Shown here: one piece after another, positions 42,741 through 51,430 of the stretch
Numbering within the stretch: position 1 is the stretch's first letter
How the letters are laid out: every line of letters starts with the position of its first letter
Source of the DNA: Silvibacterium dinghuense
GTDB lineage: Bacteria; Acidobacteriota; Terriglobia; Terriglobales; Acidobacteriaceae
Direction of reading: 5' to 3'
NCBI RefSeq assembly: GCF_004123295.1
Contig: NZ_SDMK01000004.1
Span: 186,001 to 250,000, forward strand
Length of the DNA stretch: 64,000 nt
The notes under the pieces: model-generated
The model's database searches: none
Seen by the model: only the letters and a program-made list of their open reading frames with translations
Told to the model about the DNA's origin: nothing
Made by a program: the position numbers and the translations under genes

Positions 42741-43868
42741 CTATTCCCGCGTTGTCGAACCATAGGTTGTAGGCTGCGGCGCAGTCCCGCGGATCTGCTC
42801 CAGAAACGCCGTCACCTCATCCACCACCAGCTGCGGCCGCTCCTCAAAGAGATGATGCGTGCCACCCGTCACAATGATCCTCCGGCTGCGTGTTGAGAGC
42901 GACTTCAGATTCTCCTGCAGCCCGTCCCACATGCCCTGCCTTTTCTTCTCGTCTGCAGATTGAGGCTTACGCGGCAGCGTCCCAAATGGATCGTGCGAAA
43001 AGATCAGCACCGGCAGCGAGCCAAAGCTACTCCGGCGTGACGCCTCTCCGCTCGAATCGCCGAACGCGCGGAGTTCCATGGCCAGCGCCGGATAGTACAT
43101 GCGGCAGCGGTCTTCGCTTTTCATCACAGGATAATCGGTGTTCTCTCCGCTTCCGTGCGATGAGCACATTCCAATCAGCCGAGGCACCCCCACAATCATC
43201 GCAAACTGCAACAACCAAGGCGGCGGACCGCCGCCCATTGTGACTCCCATCTTTCGATCCTGAAACGGCGTCGAAGCATCCACAAAGATCAGCCCTGCAA
43301 CGTCCTCCGGATACTTCACGGCGTAGTCGCGGATATAGATCCCGGCAATCGAATGCCCCATCAGCACCACAGGGCCAGATATGCTCGCCGCGCCGAGCAG
43401 TCCATGCAGCGCCTCTACGATCTGGTCCGCATCCTGGGGCCCGGCCGTAGGCTCGCTCCCTCCAAATCCGGCGCGGTCATACGCACACACTCGCGTCGTC
43501 TTCGACAGCACGGGCTGCAACTGAGCCCACATCATCGAATCGTCACCAAGCCCGGAGTCGAGCACCAAGGCCGGTGAGCCTTCTCCCATGCAGTGGATGT
43601 ACATCCTTGCGCCGTTCACCGCTTCGAACTCGCCCGCCGGCGGATGTTTTACCCAGAAGGCATGCATCGCAATCGCGTTGTAGGCGCTCAACGTCGCCAC
43701 CGAAGACGCCAGCATCATCGCCGCCCATGCACCCACTAGGCGGATTGCCTTCTGACCACGCCTCAGAGGTCTCCTCGACACGGCAAAGGCATAGCGCAGG
43801 CCAAGCCCATCGACAATCAGCGCAAGCACCACAATCACCACCGGCATCACGACATAATCGAAATCCAT
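42741..43868 (-). CDS. Membrane-anchored alpha/beta hydrolase
   Basis: The ATG at 43868 has GAGGTGGCGG upstream. Two N-terminal hydrophobic spans (YVVMPVVIVVLALIVDGLGL and LVGAWAAMMLASSVATL) precede an alpha/beta hydrolase fold: PALVLDSGLGDDSMMWAQLQ, the nucleophile elbow VLMGHSIAGIYIRDYA (GHSIAG), and the late GGTHHLFEERP supplying the His. The substrate (ester or amide) cannot be told from the sequence. The catalytic part probably faces outwards. It ends near a 3'-end repeat and stands alone. Confidence 0.82.
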   Translation of the reverse strand: MDFDYVVMPVVIVVLALIVDGLGLRYAFAVSRRPLRRGQKAIRLVGAWAAMMLASSVATLSAYNAIAMHAFWVKHPPAGEFEAVNGARMYIHCMGEGSPALVLDSGLGDDSMMWAQLQPVLSKTTRVCAYDRAGFGGSEPTAGPQDADQIVEALHGLLGAASISGPVVLMGHSIAGIYIRDYAVKYPEDVAGLIFVDASTPFQDRKMGVTMGGGPPPWLLQFAMIVGVPRLIGMCSSHGSGENTDYPVMKSEDRCRMYYPALAMELRAFGDSSGEASRRSSFGSLPVLIFSHDPFGTLPRKPQSADEKKRQGMWDGLQENLKSLSTRSRRIIVTGGTHHLFEERPQLVVDEVTAFLEQIRGTAPQPTTYGSTTRE

Positions 43869-44037
43869 CCGCCACCTCGTTCGTACAGCAGCCCTATGTA
43901 GCATTCTATCTAACAATGACGATGCGCCTGTCAAGCCTCCTTTCACAATCCCACCAGCTCGCGATTCCGATTTCGGCTCGTATGGGAGACAAATCCTACC
44001 CCCAGCCTCACAATTTCGTTACCCTGTTCACGAGCCC

Positions 44038-45966
44038 ATGAAATTCCAAATGAAATCGATATCATCCGCGCTCCTGCTCTCCGCCTTCGCCCTCGGCGGC
44101 TGCCAGCTTCTCTCTGCCCAGGCCACTTCCCAGACCACCTACCAGGCGGCCGACACCGCGCATTCCTTCAAAGTCGAGAACGGCCAGTTCCTGCTCGACG
44201 GCAAGCCCTTCCAGATCATCTCCGGCGAGATGCACTACGCCCGCGTGCCGCGCGAGTACTGGCGCGCGCGCCTGAAGATGGCCAAGGCCATGGGCCTCAA
44301 CGCCATCACCACCTACGTCTTCTGGAACGAGCACGAGCCCACGCCCGGCGTCTACGACTTCTCCGGCAACAAGGACATTGCCGAGTTCGTCCGCGAGGCG
44401 CAGCAGGAAGGCCTCTACGTCATCCTGCGCCCCGGCCCCTACGCCTGCGCCGAATGGGAGTTCGGCGGCTACCCCGCCTGGCTGCTCAAGGACCCGAGCA
44501 TCAACGTCCGCTCACGCGATCCCAAGTTCCTCAATGCCGCTCGCACCTGGCTCCTGCGCCTCGGCCAGGAGGTTGCGCCGCTGCAGATCGGCAACGGCGG
44601 CCCCATCATCGAGGTTCAGGTCGAAAACGAGTATGGCTCCTACGGTGACGACCACGAGTACATGGAAGACATTCACCATGCCCTCATCGACGCCGGCTTC
44701 ACCAGGGCGCAGCTCTACACCGCCGACGGCGCCGACGAGCTGACTCGCGGCTCGCTGCCCGAGCTGCCCGCCGTCATCAACTTCGGCACCGGCGAAGCCA
44801 AGGGCGAGTTCGAAAAGCTGCACAAGCTGCGCCCGCAGGGCCCCTTCATGTCCGGCGAGTACTGGGCCGGCTGGTTCGATCACTGGGGCTCGCCGCATGA
44901 GACTCGCAGTCCGCAGCAGGAAGCCGACGAAGTCGGCTGGATGCTCAAGCAGGGCTACTCCGTCAGCATGTACATGTTCCACGGCGGCACCAGCTTCGGC
45001 TGGATGAACGGCGCCAACGCCGAAGGCGCGAACTCCGACGGCAAGAACTACCAGCCCGACACCACCAGCTACGACTACGACTCCCCGCTCGACGAGAGCG
45101 GCCGCGTCACGCCGAAGTACCTGCTGCTGCGCAAGACCATCGCCGAGGCCACCGGACACGAGCCGCCGCCCATCCCCGAGGTCGCGCCCGCGCAGGCCAT
45201 CCCGACCTTCCCCGTCACCGGCTCCATCTCGCTCTGGAAGACGCTGCCCAAGCCCGTGCACTCCGAGCAGCCGCTCACCATGGAGGCGCTCGACCAGGCC
45301 TACGGCTACGTCCTCTATCGCACCACGCTCGATGGTCCGGTTGCGGGCGAGCTCAATCTCGGCAAGCTGCACAGCTACGCGCAGGTCTATATCGATGGAC
45401 GCCTGCTCGGCACCGTCGACCGCCGCTACGACCAGCACACCCTGCCTATCGATGTACCGGCGGGCAAGGCTCGCCTCGACATTCTCGTCGAAAATACTGC
45501 ACGTGTGAACTATGGCAAGGCCATCCCCGGCGAGCGCGTAGGTTTACTTACCGGCGTGACAGTAAAAGATAGCAAGGGCGCGGTAACTCCACTTACCGGC
45601 TGGGATAACTACTCGCTGCCCATCGACTATCCAGATCATGACGCGCCGCAGAAGCTGACCTTCTCGAGCGAGCCCTGCACCGGCGTCTGCTTCTATCGCG
45701 CCAGCTTCAACGTAACGGAGCAGCGCGACACGTTCTTAGACACCAGCGCCTTCACCAAGGGACAGGTCTGGGTCAACGGACATAACTTAGGTCGCGTCTG
45801 GAACGTAGGTCCGCAGAAAGCCCTCTATCTGCCCGGACCCTGGCTGCGCAAAGGCAGGAACGAGGTCGTAGTGCTCGATCTGCAAGGCCAACCCGGAGCA
45901 AAGCTCTGGGGACTGGACCACCCCTACCTCGACGGAGCCGTCATCCGGCCCGCTGAGGCCAAGTAA
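44038..45966 (+). CDS. Beta-galactosidase, glycoside hydrolase family 35, exported
   Basis: Signal sequence with a lipobox-like ALGGC. The GH35 core starts SGEMHYARVPREYWRARLKM and continues FWNEHEPTPGVYDFSGN. Catalytic acid/base region IEVQVENEYGSYG and nucleophile region SGEYWAGWFDHWG are both intact, as is MYMFHGGTSFGWMNGAN. C-terminal jelly-roll domains follow (FYRASFNVTEQRDTFLDTSA, GQVWVNGHNLGRVWNVGPQK). The 642-residue length is normal. It releases terminal beta-galactose from plant or microbial glycans outside the cytoplasm. It is transcribed alone from 44038. Confidence 0.92.
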   Translation: MKFQMKSISSALLLSAFALGGCQLLSAQATSQTTYQAADTAHSFKVENGQFLLDGKPFQIISGEMHYARVPREYWRARLKMAKAMGLNAITTYVFWNEHEPTPGVYDFSGNKDIAEFVREAQQEGLYVILRPGPYACAEWEFGGYPAWLLKDPSINVRSRDPKFLNAARTWLLRLGQEVAPLQIGNGGPIIEVQVENEYGSYGDDHEYMEDIHHALIDAGFTRAQLYTADGADELTRGSLPELPAVINFGTGEAKGEFEKLHKLRPQGPFMSGEYWAGWFDHWGSPHETRSPQQEADEVGWMLKQGYSVSMYMFHGGTSFGWMNGANAEGANSDGKNYQPDTTSYDYDSPLDESGRVTPKYLLLRKTIAEATGHEPPPIPEVAPAQAIPTFPVTGSISLWKTLPKPVHSEQPLTMEALDQAYGYVLYRTTLDGPVAGELNLGKLHSYAQVYIDGRLLGTVDRRYDQHTLPIDVPAGKARLDILVENTARVNYGKAIPGERVGLLTGVTVKDSKGAVTPLTGWDNYSLPIDYPDHDAPQKLTFSSEPCTGVCFYRASFNVTEQRDTFLDTSAFTKGQVWVNGHNLGRVWNVGPQKALYLPGPWLRKGRNEVVVLDLQGQPGAKLWGLDHPYLDGAVIRPAEAK

Positions 45967-45984
45967 CTTCCAGTATCTCTACGG

Positions 45985-46095
45985 CCCCATTCAAGCCTGC
46001 TTTTAGCTTGAGTGGGACAGCAGAACTCTTTTCTGATCGTCAGAGAGAGAAGAAGTATCCCACGTCTCAAGAGCGAGACGTGGGGCACCCGGAAT
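45985..46095. repeat. Palindromic repeats between GH35 and the nuclease-like gene
   Basis: A CCCATTCAAGCCTGC.../GCTTGAGTGGGAC element (45989-46018) and a CCCACGTCTC/GAGACGTGGG palindrome (46059-46084). The palindrome carries the reverse stop codon at 46067. Confidence 0.75.
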
Positions 46096-46507
46096 TTAGA
46101 AACCTCTTTAACTTCGACCGCACGACCTCCTCATCGGCAGATACATTGCGATGCAGTCGCTTGCGAGAGTCGTGTGAAAACATCGTGTAATCGAGTTCAA
46201 CAAGAACTATGCCATTCTGCGGTAACACTATGCGGCGGCGTTCGTCGTAGCGCTTACGCTGTTCTCCACGAGAACAGCCGCTAATTGTCGGGCGTCGATC
46301 CATAATCCCAATCGATTCGAAATGCTGGCGTTCACGATATTCAATTACGAGCTGATGCTCGTGATAATAGGCATCAACCGGCAGCCTGCGGCATCGCCCA
46401 TCTTTACCACAATCACCCAGAAGAAAAGGGAAAGTATGCTGGCGACGCCCGATCAAGCTAAGCACCTTATTGCACAGATCGAGAATGTAACTTTCGTCTT
46501 TCGGCAT
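46067..46507 (-). CDS. Putative PD-(D/E)XK-type endonuclease-like protein, C-terminus made of repeat DNA
   Basis: 146 residues from the ATG at 46507. LPVDAYYHEHQLVIEYRERQ has the D-x(n)-E-x-[K/R] spacing of PD-(D/E)XK nucleases, and RKRYDERRRIVLPQNGIVLV resembles the Vsr/DUF559 core that follows. Residues before it (ESYILDLCNKVLSLIGRRQH, FLLGDCGKDGRCRRLPVDAY) fit the start of such a fold. The last seven residues, GCPTSRS, and the stop codon come from the dispersed palindrome. The DNA is somewhat AT-richer than neighbours. A nuclease role is an inference from motif spacing. Confidence 0.55.
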   Translation of the reverse strand: MPKDESYILDLCNKVLSLIGRRQHTFPFLLGDCGKDGRCRRLPVDAYYHEHQLVIEYRERQHFESIGIMDRRPTISGCSRGEQRKRYDERRRIVLPQNGIVLVELDYTMFSHDSRKRLHRNVSADEEVVRSKLKRFLNSGCPTSRS

Positions 46508-46544
46508 GGCCGAAATATAGCATTCGAGATTATGGACACTGTGC

Positions 46545-46590
46545 GGGTGGCCCATGCAAGCCAAAACCTGGCTTGAGTGGGCCCCCCCGG
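46545..46590. repeat. GGTGGCCCATGCAAGCC/GGCTTGAGTGGGCC palindrome
   Basis: Hairpin-forming copy of the GGCCCATGCAAGCC family, directly upstream of the nuclease-like gene. Confidence 0.7.
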
Positions 46591-46613
46591 CAACCTAACC
46601 CTGGAAACAAGAA

Positions 46614-47240
46614 TCAGTCGAAGTCTGTCGTCACAGACTTCCAACCGGACTGCGTGTACTTTTCCCTGGTCCATCCGTAGCAGGCCAGTATCGAGAGCGC
46701 GGTGGGATTCTGTTCGCACAGCAGCGGATCGCCGACGGTCCGGCTGCGATCGAGAAACATGTCGAACTGTTCTTGCGTGATATATCCCTTCCGCAGATAC
46801 GACTCTGTTTTCTCTCGAAGACCAGGGGCGTGCTTACGAATCAAGCTTCCGTTTTCCCACGCCGATATCTCGGGATACTGGCAATAAGCGGGGTCATAAT
46901 ACCCCGTCCAGACAACGGTGCAGCGGTTCAAGCGGCTGTATTCCCTGCACAGCGGGTCCAGATCGGGCCAGATCAGCGAACCACCGCCATCCACCAGCAG
47001 TTCACCAATAGGCAGGGAGAGGGAAAAAAAGCGATGCCTGCTTCTAGGGATGAGAGCCAGGTTTACAGCGCTGAACTCCCCGGAAAATCTCTTGTTCTCC
47101 CGGAGCTTGATATGCGGAAATTCCCGGGCGAATATCTCGCGCCAGGTCACGTTGCCGGGCGGCAAAATCATGCACCGCGTGTCGTTGCGCGGGAAGGCCA
47201 TATGGGGAAATATCGCCTCCATATCCGTCATATTTTCCAT
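46614..47240 (-). CDS. Hypothetical protein
   Basis: 208 residues, no signal peptide or membrane segment. It contains LLVDGGGSLIWPDLDPLCRE, CTVVWTGYYDPAYCQYPEIS and FDMFLDRSRTVGDPLLCEQN. I do not recognise the family. The DNA uses more A/T-ending codons than the surrounding genes and lies next to the nuclease-like gene, so the two may have arrived together. The start at 47240 is preceded by TTGGAACG. Confidence 0.6.
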   Translation of the reverse strand: MENMTDMEAIFPHMAFPRNDTRCMILPPGNVTWREIFAREFPHIKLRENKRFSGEFSAVNLALIPRSRHRFFSLSLPIGELLVDGGGSLIWPDLDPLCREYSRLNRCTVVWTGYYDPAYCQYPEISAWENGSLIRKHAPGLREKTESYLRKGYITQEQFDMFLDRSRTVGDPLLCEQNPTALSILACYGWTREKYTQSGWKSVTTDFD

Positions 47241-47410
47241 CGTTCCAATCGCTAAGCATCCTTACCAGTACCAGGCGTTATCAGCGTCCTACCCGCCATT
47301 TTAAGAAGGCATGCCCTTGCGAGAAAATGGCACGGGCGATCTAGCCGCACGCTGCAGCTTCAGAAAAGGGCCCAGGCAGGCACAATGTACCTTCCGGAAT
47401 TGAGGATCAG

Positions 47411-48664
47411 TTGATCAATCGCAGGCGATTTTTGCAAGGCAGCGCAGCGCTCGGCGCGCTTTCCTGGGGAGATGCCACCTCTGAAGCCGCAGGCGCGCTC
47501 ACCGCGCAGGATGACCGCCGGTTCTGGATAGAAACCACGACAAAGCTTGCTCAGCCGGTGCTCCAGGCACTCCAGGCAAGAAAGCTCAAATTGCTGATGC
47601 CCGTGGAGGCACCTCACGGCAATGGAGAAGATCGCCGGCAATTCACGCATCTCGAAGCGCTGGGACGGCTCTTATGCGGCATCGCTCCATGGCTCGAAAC
47701 CGGTCCGCAAGACGGCCCGGAGGGTCAGCTCAGAGCACAATATGCCGAGTGGTCGCGTGCCGGAATCCAGTCGGCGACCGATCCTCAGTCGCCTGACTTC
47801 ATGAACTTCCACCAGGGCGGCCAGCCTGTCGTGGACGCCGCTTTCCTCGCGCTTGCCATCGTCCGTGCTCCCCATGAGCTATGGCAAAAGCTGGATAGCA
47901 CCACGCAGCGGCATGTCATCGCCGCGCTTGCCTCCACGCGCGTCATCCAGCCGCCGTACAGCAACTGGCTCTTGTTCTCTGCCATGGTTGAGGCCGCCCT
48001 GTCCTTCATGGGCGCCTGGTGGGACCCGATGAGGATCGACTATGCCGTTCGCGGCGTGGACAGTTTCTATAAGGGAGATGGGATGTATGGCGATGGACCG
48101 GATTTCCATTGCGATTACTACAACAGCTTCGTCATCCATCCCATGCTGCTGCATGTTCTGGATACGATCGGGAAATCCTCCTCGGCCTGGAACGCCTATC
48201 GGCCGCAGATGATGGAGCGTTCGCGCCGCTATGCTGCCATCCAGGAACGTCTGATTGGTCCGGAGGGCGATTTTCCCCCGATTGGGCGGTCCTTGTCTTA
48301 TCGTTTCGGGGCATTCCATCTCCTGGCAGAGATGGCCCTGCGCAAAGAGCTCCCCGAGACGGTTTCTCCTGCACAGGTACGAAGCGCGCTCACAGCCGTC
48401 ATGCGCCGCATGCTCCAGGCGCCGGGCATGTTCGATACACAGGGATGGCTCCAGGTCGGGTTTTACGGACATCAACCCACGATCGCCGAGCCTTATATTT
48501 CTACCGGCAGCTGTTATCTCTGCTCCGCGGCCTTGCTTCCCCTGGGACTCTCATCGAGTGATCCCTTCTGGAGCGATCCAGCCGCCCCCTGGACTTCGAA
48601 AAAAGTCTGGGCAGGAGAACCCGTCGAGGCAGATCACGCACTGCGAGAAGAGCACAGCAGGTAG
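47411..48664 (+). CDS. DUF2264 domain-containing protein, Tat-exported
   Basis: The N-terminus MINRRRFLQGSAALGALSW is a twin-arginine signal (RRRFL). The rest has the DUF2264 outline: FTHLEALGRLLCGIAPWLE, FMNFHQGGQPVVDAAFLALA, NWLLFSAMVEAALSFMGAWW, GDGMYGDGPDFHCDYYNSFV, PIGRSLSYRFGAFHLLAEMA. Family members are alpha/alpha-toroid proteins often near polysaccharide-degradation genes and are probably carbohydrate-active. TTG at 47411 after GAGGATCAG is the start. A bidirectional terminator separates it from cspA. Confidence 0.87.
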   Translation: MINRRRFLQGSAALGALSWGDATSEAAGALTAQDDRRFWIETTTKLAQPVLQALQARKLKLLMPVEAPHGNGEDRRQFTHLEALGRLLCGIAPWLETGPQDGPEGQLRAQYAEWSRAGIQSATDPQSPDFMNFHQGGQPVVDAAFLALAIVRAPHELWQKLDSTTQRHVIAALASTRVIQPPYSNWLLFSAMVEAALSFMGAWWDPMRIDYAVRGVDSFYKGDGMYGDGPDFHCDYYNSFVIHPMLLHVLDTIGKSSSAWNAYRPQMMERSRRYAAIQERLIGPEGDFPPIGRSLSYRFGAFHLLAEMALRKELPETVSPAQVRSALTAVMRRMLQAPGMFDTQGWLQVGFYGHQPTIAEPYISTGSCYLCSAALLPLGLSSSDPFWSDPAAPWTSKKVWAGEPVEADHALREEHSR

Positions 48665-48757
48665 GCATTTGCCGTTCCGAAACCCACGCCTTGATGCCGG
48701 GGCGTGGGGAATCAAGCTCACCGCCGGCCCCATTGCTAAAACCTCGTCGCAAAAGCC

Positions 48758-48783
48758 AAAAGGCCGGCACAAGCCGGCCTTTT
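48758..48783. terminator. Bidirectional terminator between the DUF2264 gene and cspA
   Basis: AAAAGGCCGGC ACAA GCCGGCCTTTT, with A/T runs on both sides, between two convergent genes. Confidence 0.85.
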
Positions 48784-48801
48784 GTATTCCCTCACGCGAA
48801 A

Positions 48802-49002
48802 TTACAGCGCGCGGACGTTCTCAGCCTGCAGACCCTTGGGGCCCTTGGCTACCGTGAACTCAACCTGCTGGCCTTCGGCCAGCGAGCGGAAGCCATTCGA
48901 CTGAATCGCGGTGTGGTGGACGAATACGTCCTCACCGTTCTGGCGGCTGATGAAACCAAAACCCTTTGCGTCGTTAAACCACTTAACAGTGCCCTGCTCC
49001 AT
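48802..49002 (-). CDS. cspA: Cold-shock protein, CspA family
   Basis: 66 residues with both RNA-binding motifs, KGFGFI (RNP1) and DVFVHH (RNP2), in the order [18 protein letters not shown] ... [10 protein letters not shown]. Single-stranded RNA/DNA-binding chaperone in the cytoplasm. The length is typical. The 750-bp stretch upstream (49003-49752) carries its promoter region and repeats but no other gene. cspA genes often have long regulatory leaders; a specific fold cannot be seen by eye. Confidence 0.93.
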   Translation of the reverse strand: MEQGTVKWFNDAKGFGFISRQNGEDVFVHHTAIQSNGFRSLAEGQQVEFTVAKGPKGLQAENVRAL

Positions 49003-49259
49003 GTGTATATACCTCGAAAATCAATGTACCGGCGAACGCAATATGGAGTTGATGCGGGCCGCGGATGACCAGGAACGCGCAAGCAGACCAATCGAATTCA
49101 ACGATCTGTCAGATTCTACCAGCCCGCCCCCATTCCGCCGATACCCAAAAAATTCCAGGCGCAAAAACCTGTACCGCAACGGCACGATTCCATACCCGGA
49201 AATTGCCCGCCATCCCCAGGAAAATCGCGGCCAAAACCAGCGCCCTTCCGCGCCGGAAC

Positions 49260-49430
49260 GTAAAGAATCGCAAGGATTTTTCAGGCAAGAAACCCGGCCA
49301 AAGCACCCCACACAAGCCAACAGCAGGCGTGTATGGGGTACATTTTTCACCACAGAGGAGACAGAGGGACTCGTGCCACTGCTGTCATGCTTTTTCAGCG
49401 CAAAGACACAAAGCTCCGCAAAGGGATTTC
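49260..49430. repeat. CACAGAGGAGACAGAGG block and CGCAAAGACACAAAG unit
   Basis: A copy of the composite block seen at 18460 and 20440, with a partial ACACAAGCCAACAGCAGG unit before it. No gene between cspA and 49753. Confidence 0.65.
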
Positions 49431-49492
49431 CCCCCTCGGACTCTTTCGCCTGGCAGGGATGGACAACAAACCCGGGCGAAAGAAGAGAACAG

Positions 49493-49629
49493 TATCAGGG
49501 CACGGCTTCAGCCGTGCCGTCCATGCAGCGAAGATAAGGGGGCTTCAGCCCCTGCGCGGTCTCGTCGACAGGGGCTGAAGCCCGGATCTTCTGCCTCGAT
49601 AGCGGCACGGCTGAAGCCGTGCCCTGATA
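49493..49629. repeat. Nested inverted repeat (REPIN-like), 137 bp
   Basis: The 26-bp outer arms (49493-49518 and 49604-49629) are exactly complementary and each contains GGCACGGCT/AGCCGTGCC. Inner arms GGGCTTCAGCCCCTG (49540-49554) and CAGGGGCTGAAGCCC (49569-49583) pair as well. This is two REP-like palindromes arranged head to head. Confidence 0.85.
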
Positions 49630-49635
49630 CTTGGC

Positions 49636-49752
49636 TATTGCGACCAGCGGGAGCGGGGGCCGAAGGCAGAAAACCACACGAAGTGCCGACCAGAGGGAGC
49701 GGAGGCCGAAGGCGAAAGGCCTGGACGGCCAGTCCCGCTCTGCGCGCAGCAG
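49636..49752. repeat. 3'-end repeat behind the LLM oxidoreductase gene
   Basis: GCGACCAGCGGGAGCGGGGGC, a second GACCAGAGGGAGCGGAGG unit, GGCCTGGACGGCCAGTCC, then GCGCGCAGCAG up to the reverse stop codon at 49753. Confidence 0.8.
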
Positions 49753-50775
49753 TCACCGCCAGCCCAGGCCTGGAGCCACGTACTTCAGGATCGACTCCAG
49801 CACGTGCGCGTTGTAGGCCACGCCCAGTTGGTTGGGCACGGTCAGCAGCACGGTATCCGCCTCCGCGATGGCCTCGTCCTGTTTCAGCTGCTCCACCAGC
49901 ACATCCGGCTCCCCTGCGTAGCTGCGGCCGAAGATCGCCCGCATGGTCGGCTCGATGTAGCCGACCGAATCGGCGCTCTCGGCATTGCGCCCGAAGTAGG
50001 CGCGGTCATAGTCGTTCACCAGCGCAAAGATGCTCCGGCTCACCGAAACCCGCGGCGTGCGGGTGTGCCCGGCCTCCTTCCACGCCGCGCGATAAGCGCG
50101 AATCTGCTTCGCCTGCTGCACGTGGAAGGGCTCGCCCGTCTCATCTTCTTTCAGCGTCGAGCTCTGCAGGTTCATGCCCAGCTTCGCCGCCCACACCGCC
50201 GTCGCGTTCGACGCCGCGCCCCACCAGATACGGTCGCGCAGCCCCTCGGAAAACGGCTCCAGGCGCAGCAGTCCCGGCGGATTGGGAAACATCGGCCGCG
50301 GATTCGGCTTGGCAAAGCCCTCGCCGCGCAGCAGGTCATAGAAGACCTGCGCATGCCGGCGCCCCATCTCCGCGTCCGACTCGCCTTCGCGCGGCTCATA
50401 GCCGAAATGCCGCCAGCCCTCGATCACCTGCTCCGGCGACCCGCGGCTGATGCCCAGCTGCAGCCGTCCGCCCGCAATCAGGTCCGCCGCGCCCGCGTCC
50501 TCCGCCATGTAGTGCGGATTCTCGTAGCGCATGTCGATGACGCCGGTGCCGATCTCGATCGTCTTCGTCCGCGCGCCCACCGCCGCCAGCAGAGGAAACG
50601 GCGAGGCCAGCTGCCGCGCAAAGTGATGCACCCGGAAGTAAGCGCCGTCCACGCCCAGGCGCTCGGCCTCCACGGCCAGGTCAATCGACTGCAGAAGCGT
50701 ATCCGCCGCCGACTGCGTGCCCGACTGCGGGGAGGCCGTCCAATGCCCAAAGGAGAGAAAACCGATCTTTTTCAT
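49753..50775 (-). CDS. LLM class flavin-dependent oxidoreductase
   Basis: 340 residues with the bacterial-luciferase-like TIM barrel: MKKIGFLSFGHWTASP at the start, DLAVEAERLGVDGAYFRVHH, IEIGTGVIDMRYENPHYMAE, LQLGISRGSPEQVIEGWRHF and WWGAASNATAVWAAKLGMNL. These bind FMN or F420 and oxidise various substrates; the substrate here is unknown. The ATG at 50775 is the only start consistent with the conserved FLSFGHW end. It ends at a 3'-end repeat. Confidence 0.88.
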   Translation of the reverse strand: MKKIGFLSFGHWTASPQSGTQSAADTLLQSIDLAVEAERLGVDGAYFRVHHFARQLASPFPLLAAVGARTKTIEIGTGVIDMRYENPHYMAEDAGAADLIAGGRLQLGISRGSPEQVIEGWRHFGYEPREGESDAEMGRRHAQVFYDLLRGEGFAKPNPRPMFPNPPGLLRLEPFSEGLRDRIWWGAASNATAVWAAKLGMNLQSSTLKEDETGEPFHVQQAKQIRAYRAAWKEAGHTRTPRVSVSRSIFALVNDYDRAYFGRNAESADSVGYIEPTMRAIFGRSYAGEPDVLVEQLKQDEAIAEADTVLLTVPNQLGVAYNAHVLESILKYVAPGLGWR

Positions 50776-50952
50776 AGAAAACCAACTTTTGTTGTCTAAA
50801 AATCAGATGTCGAAAATCGCCAAAAGATGCACGGCCATCGGTTGACGAGGTCCGTCAACCACGCTGTGGCATAAGTTTTCGCAGACATGCGCACGCGTCT
50901 CCAAACCGCCATCCACTCTGCCATGTCCGTCGGCTGTTGTCGCTGCCGCTAG

Positions 50953-51154
50953 GGTGTATCCCCATAGAGCGATCGTAAAAGGCTGTCCTTTCGACCGGAG
51001 CAGGACAGTTTCATCGTCCTGCGGAGTGGAGAAACCTGCAGTTTTCTCCGGTACCGGCAAAAACGCAGGTCCCTCCACTGCGCTGCGCTCCGGTCGGGAT
51101 GACAACCATATGGGTAAGTCCTTTAGTTTCATACCAGCTATACGGGGATACCGC
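50953..51154. mobile_element. 202-bp MITE-like element with terminal inverted repeats and CTAG flanks
   Basis: Left end GGTGTATCCCCATAGAG, right end (reverse complement) GCGGTATCCCCGTATAG, CTAG on both sides (50949-50952 and 51155-51158). The interior has GACCGGAGCAGGACAGTTTC and an inverted CTCCGGTCGGGATGAC, so it can fold into a long hairpin. No coding sequence. Confidence 0.7.
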
Positions 51155-51165
51155 CTAGAAAACAC

Positions 51166-51430
51166 CGGGTGCCCCACGTCTCGATTCTGAGACGTGGGAA
51201 AGCACGAACCCCAATCTTCAGAGTTGTCATCTCGACCGAAGCACTCCACTTATGTTGTCATCCCGACCGGAGTGGAGGGACCTGCGGTTTTGTTTCGCCC
51301 GCAACACTCCAGCTCGCGACCAAAGGAAGCGGAGGCAGAAGGCCGCGCGGTTAGCGCCGCGACCAAAGGGAGCAGGGGCCGAAGGCGATTCGCCCTGCGC
51401 GAAGCAGCCGAAGGCGAAAGACCTGGACGG
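51166..51430. repeat. Palindrome, CCGACCGGAG element and 3'-end repeat behind the GH1 gene
   Basis: A CCCACGTCTC/GAGACGTGGG palindrome (51168-51198), GTCATCCCGACCGGAGTGGA near 51258, then two GCGACCAAAGGAAGCGGAGG units and CCTGGACGGTCAGTCC. The last run contains the reverse stop codon at 51431-51433. Confidence 0.8.
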
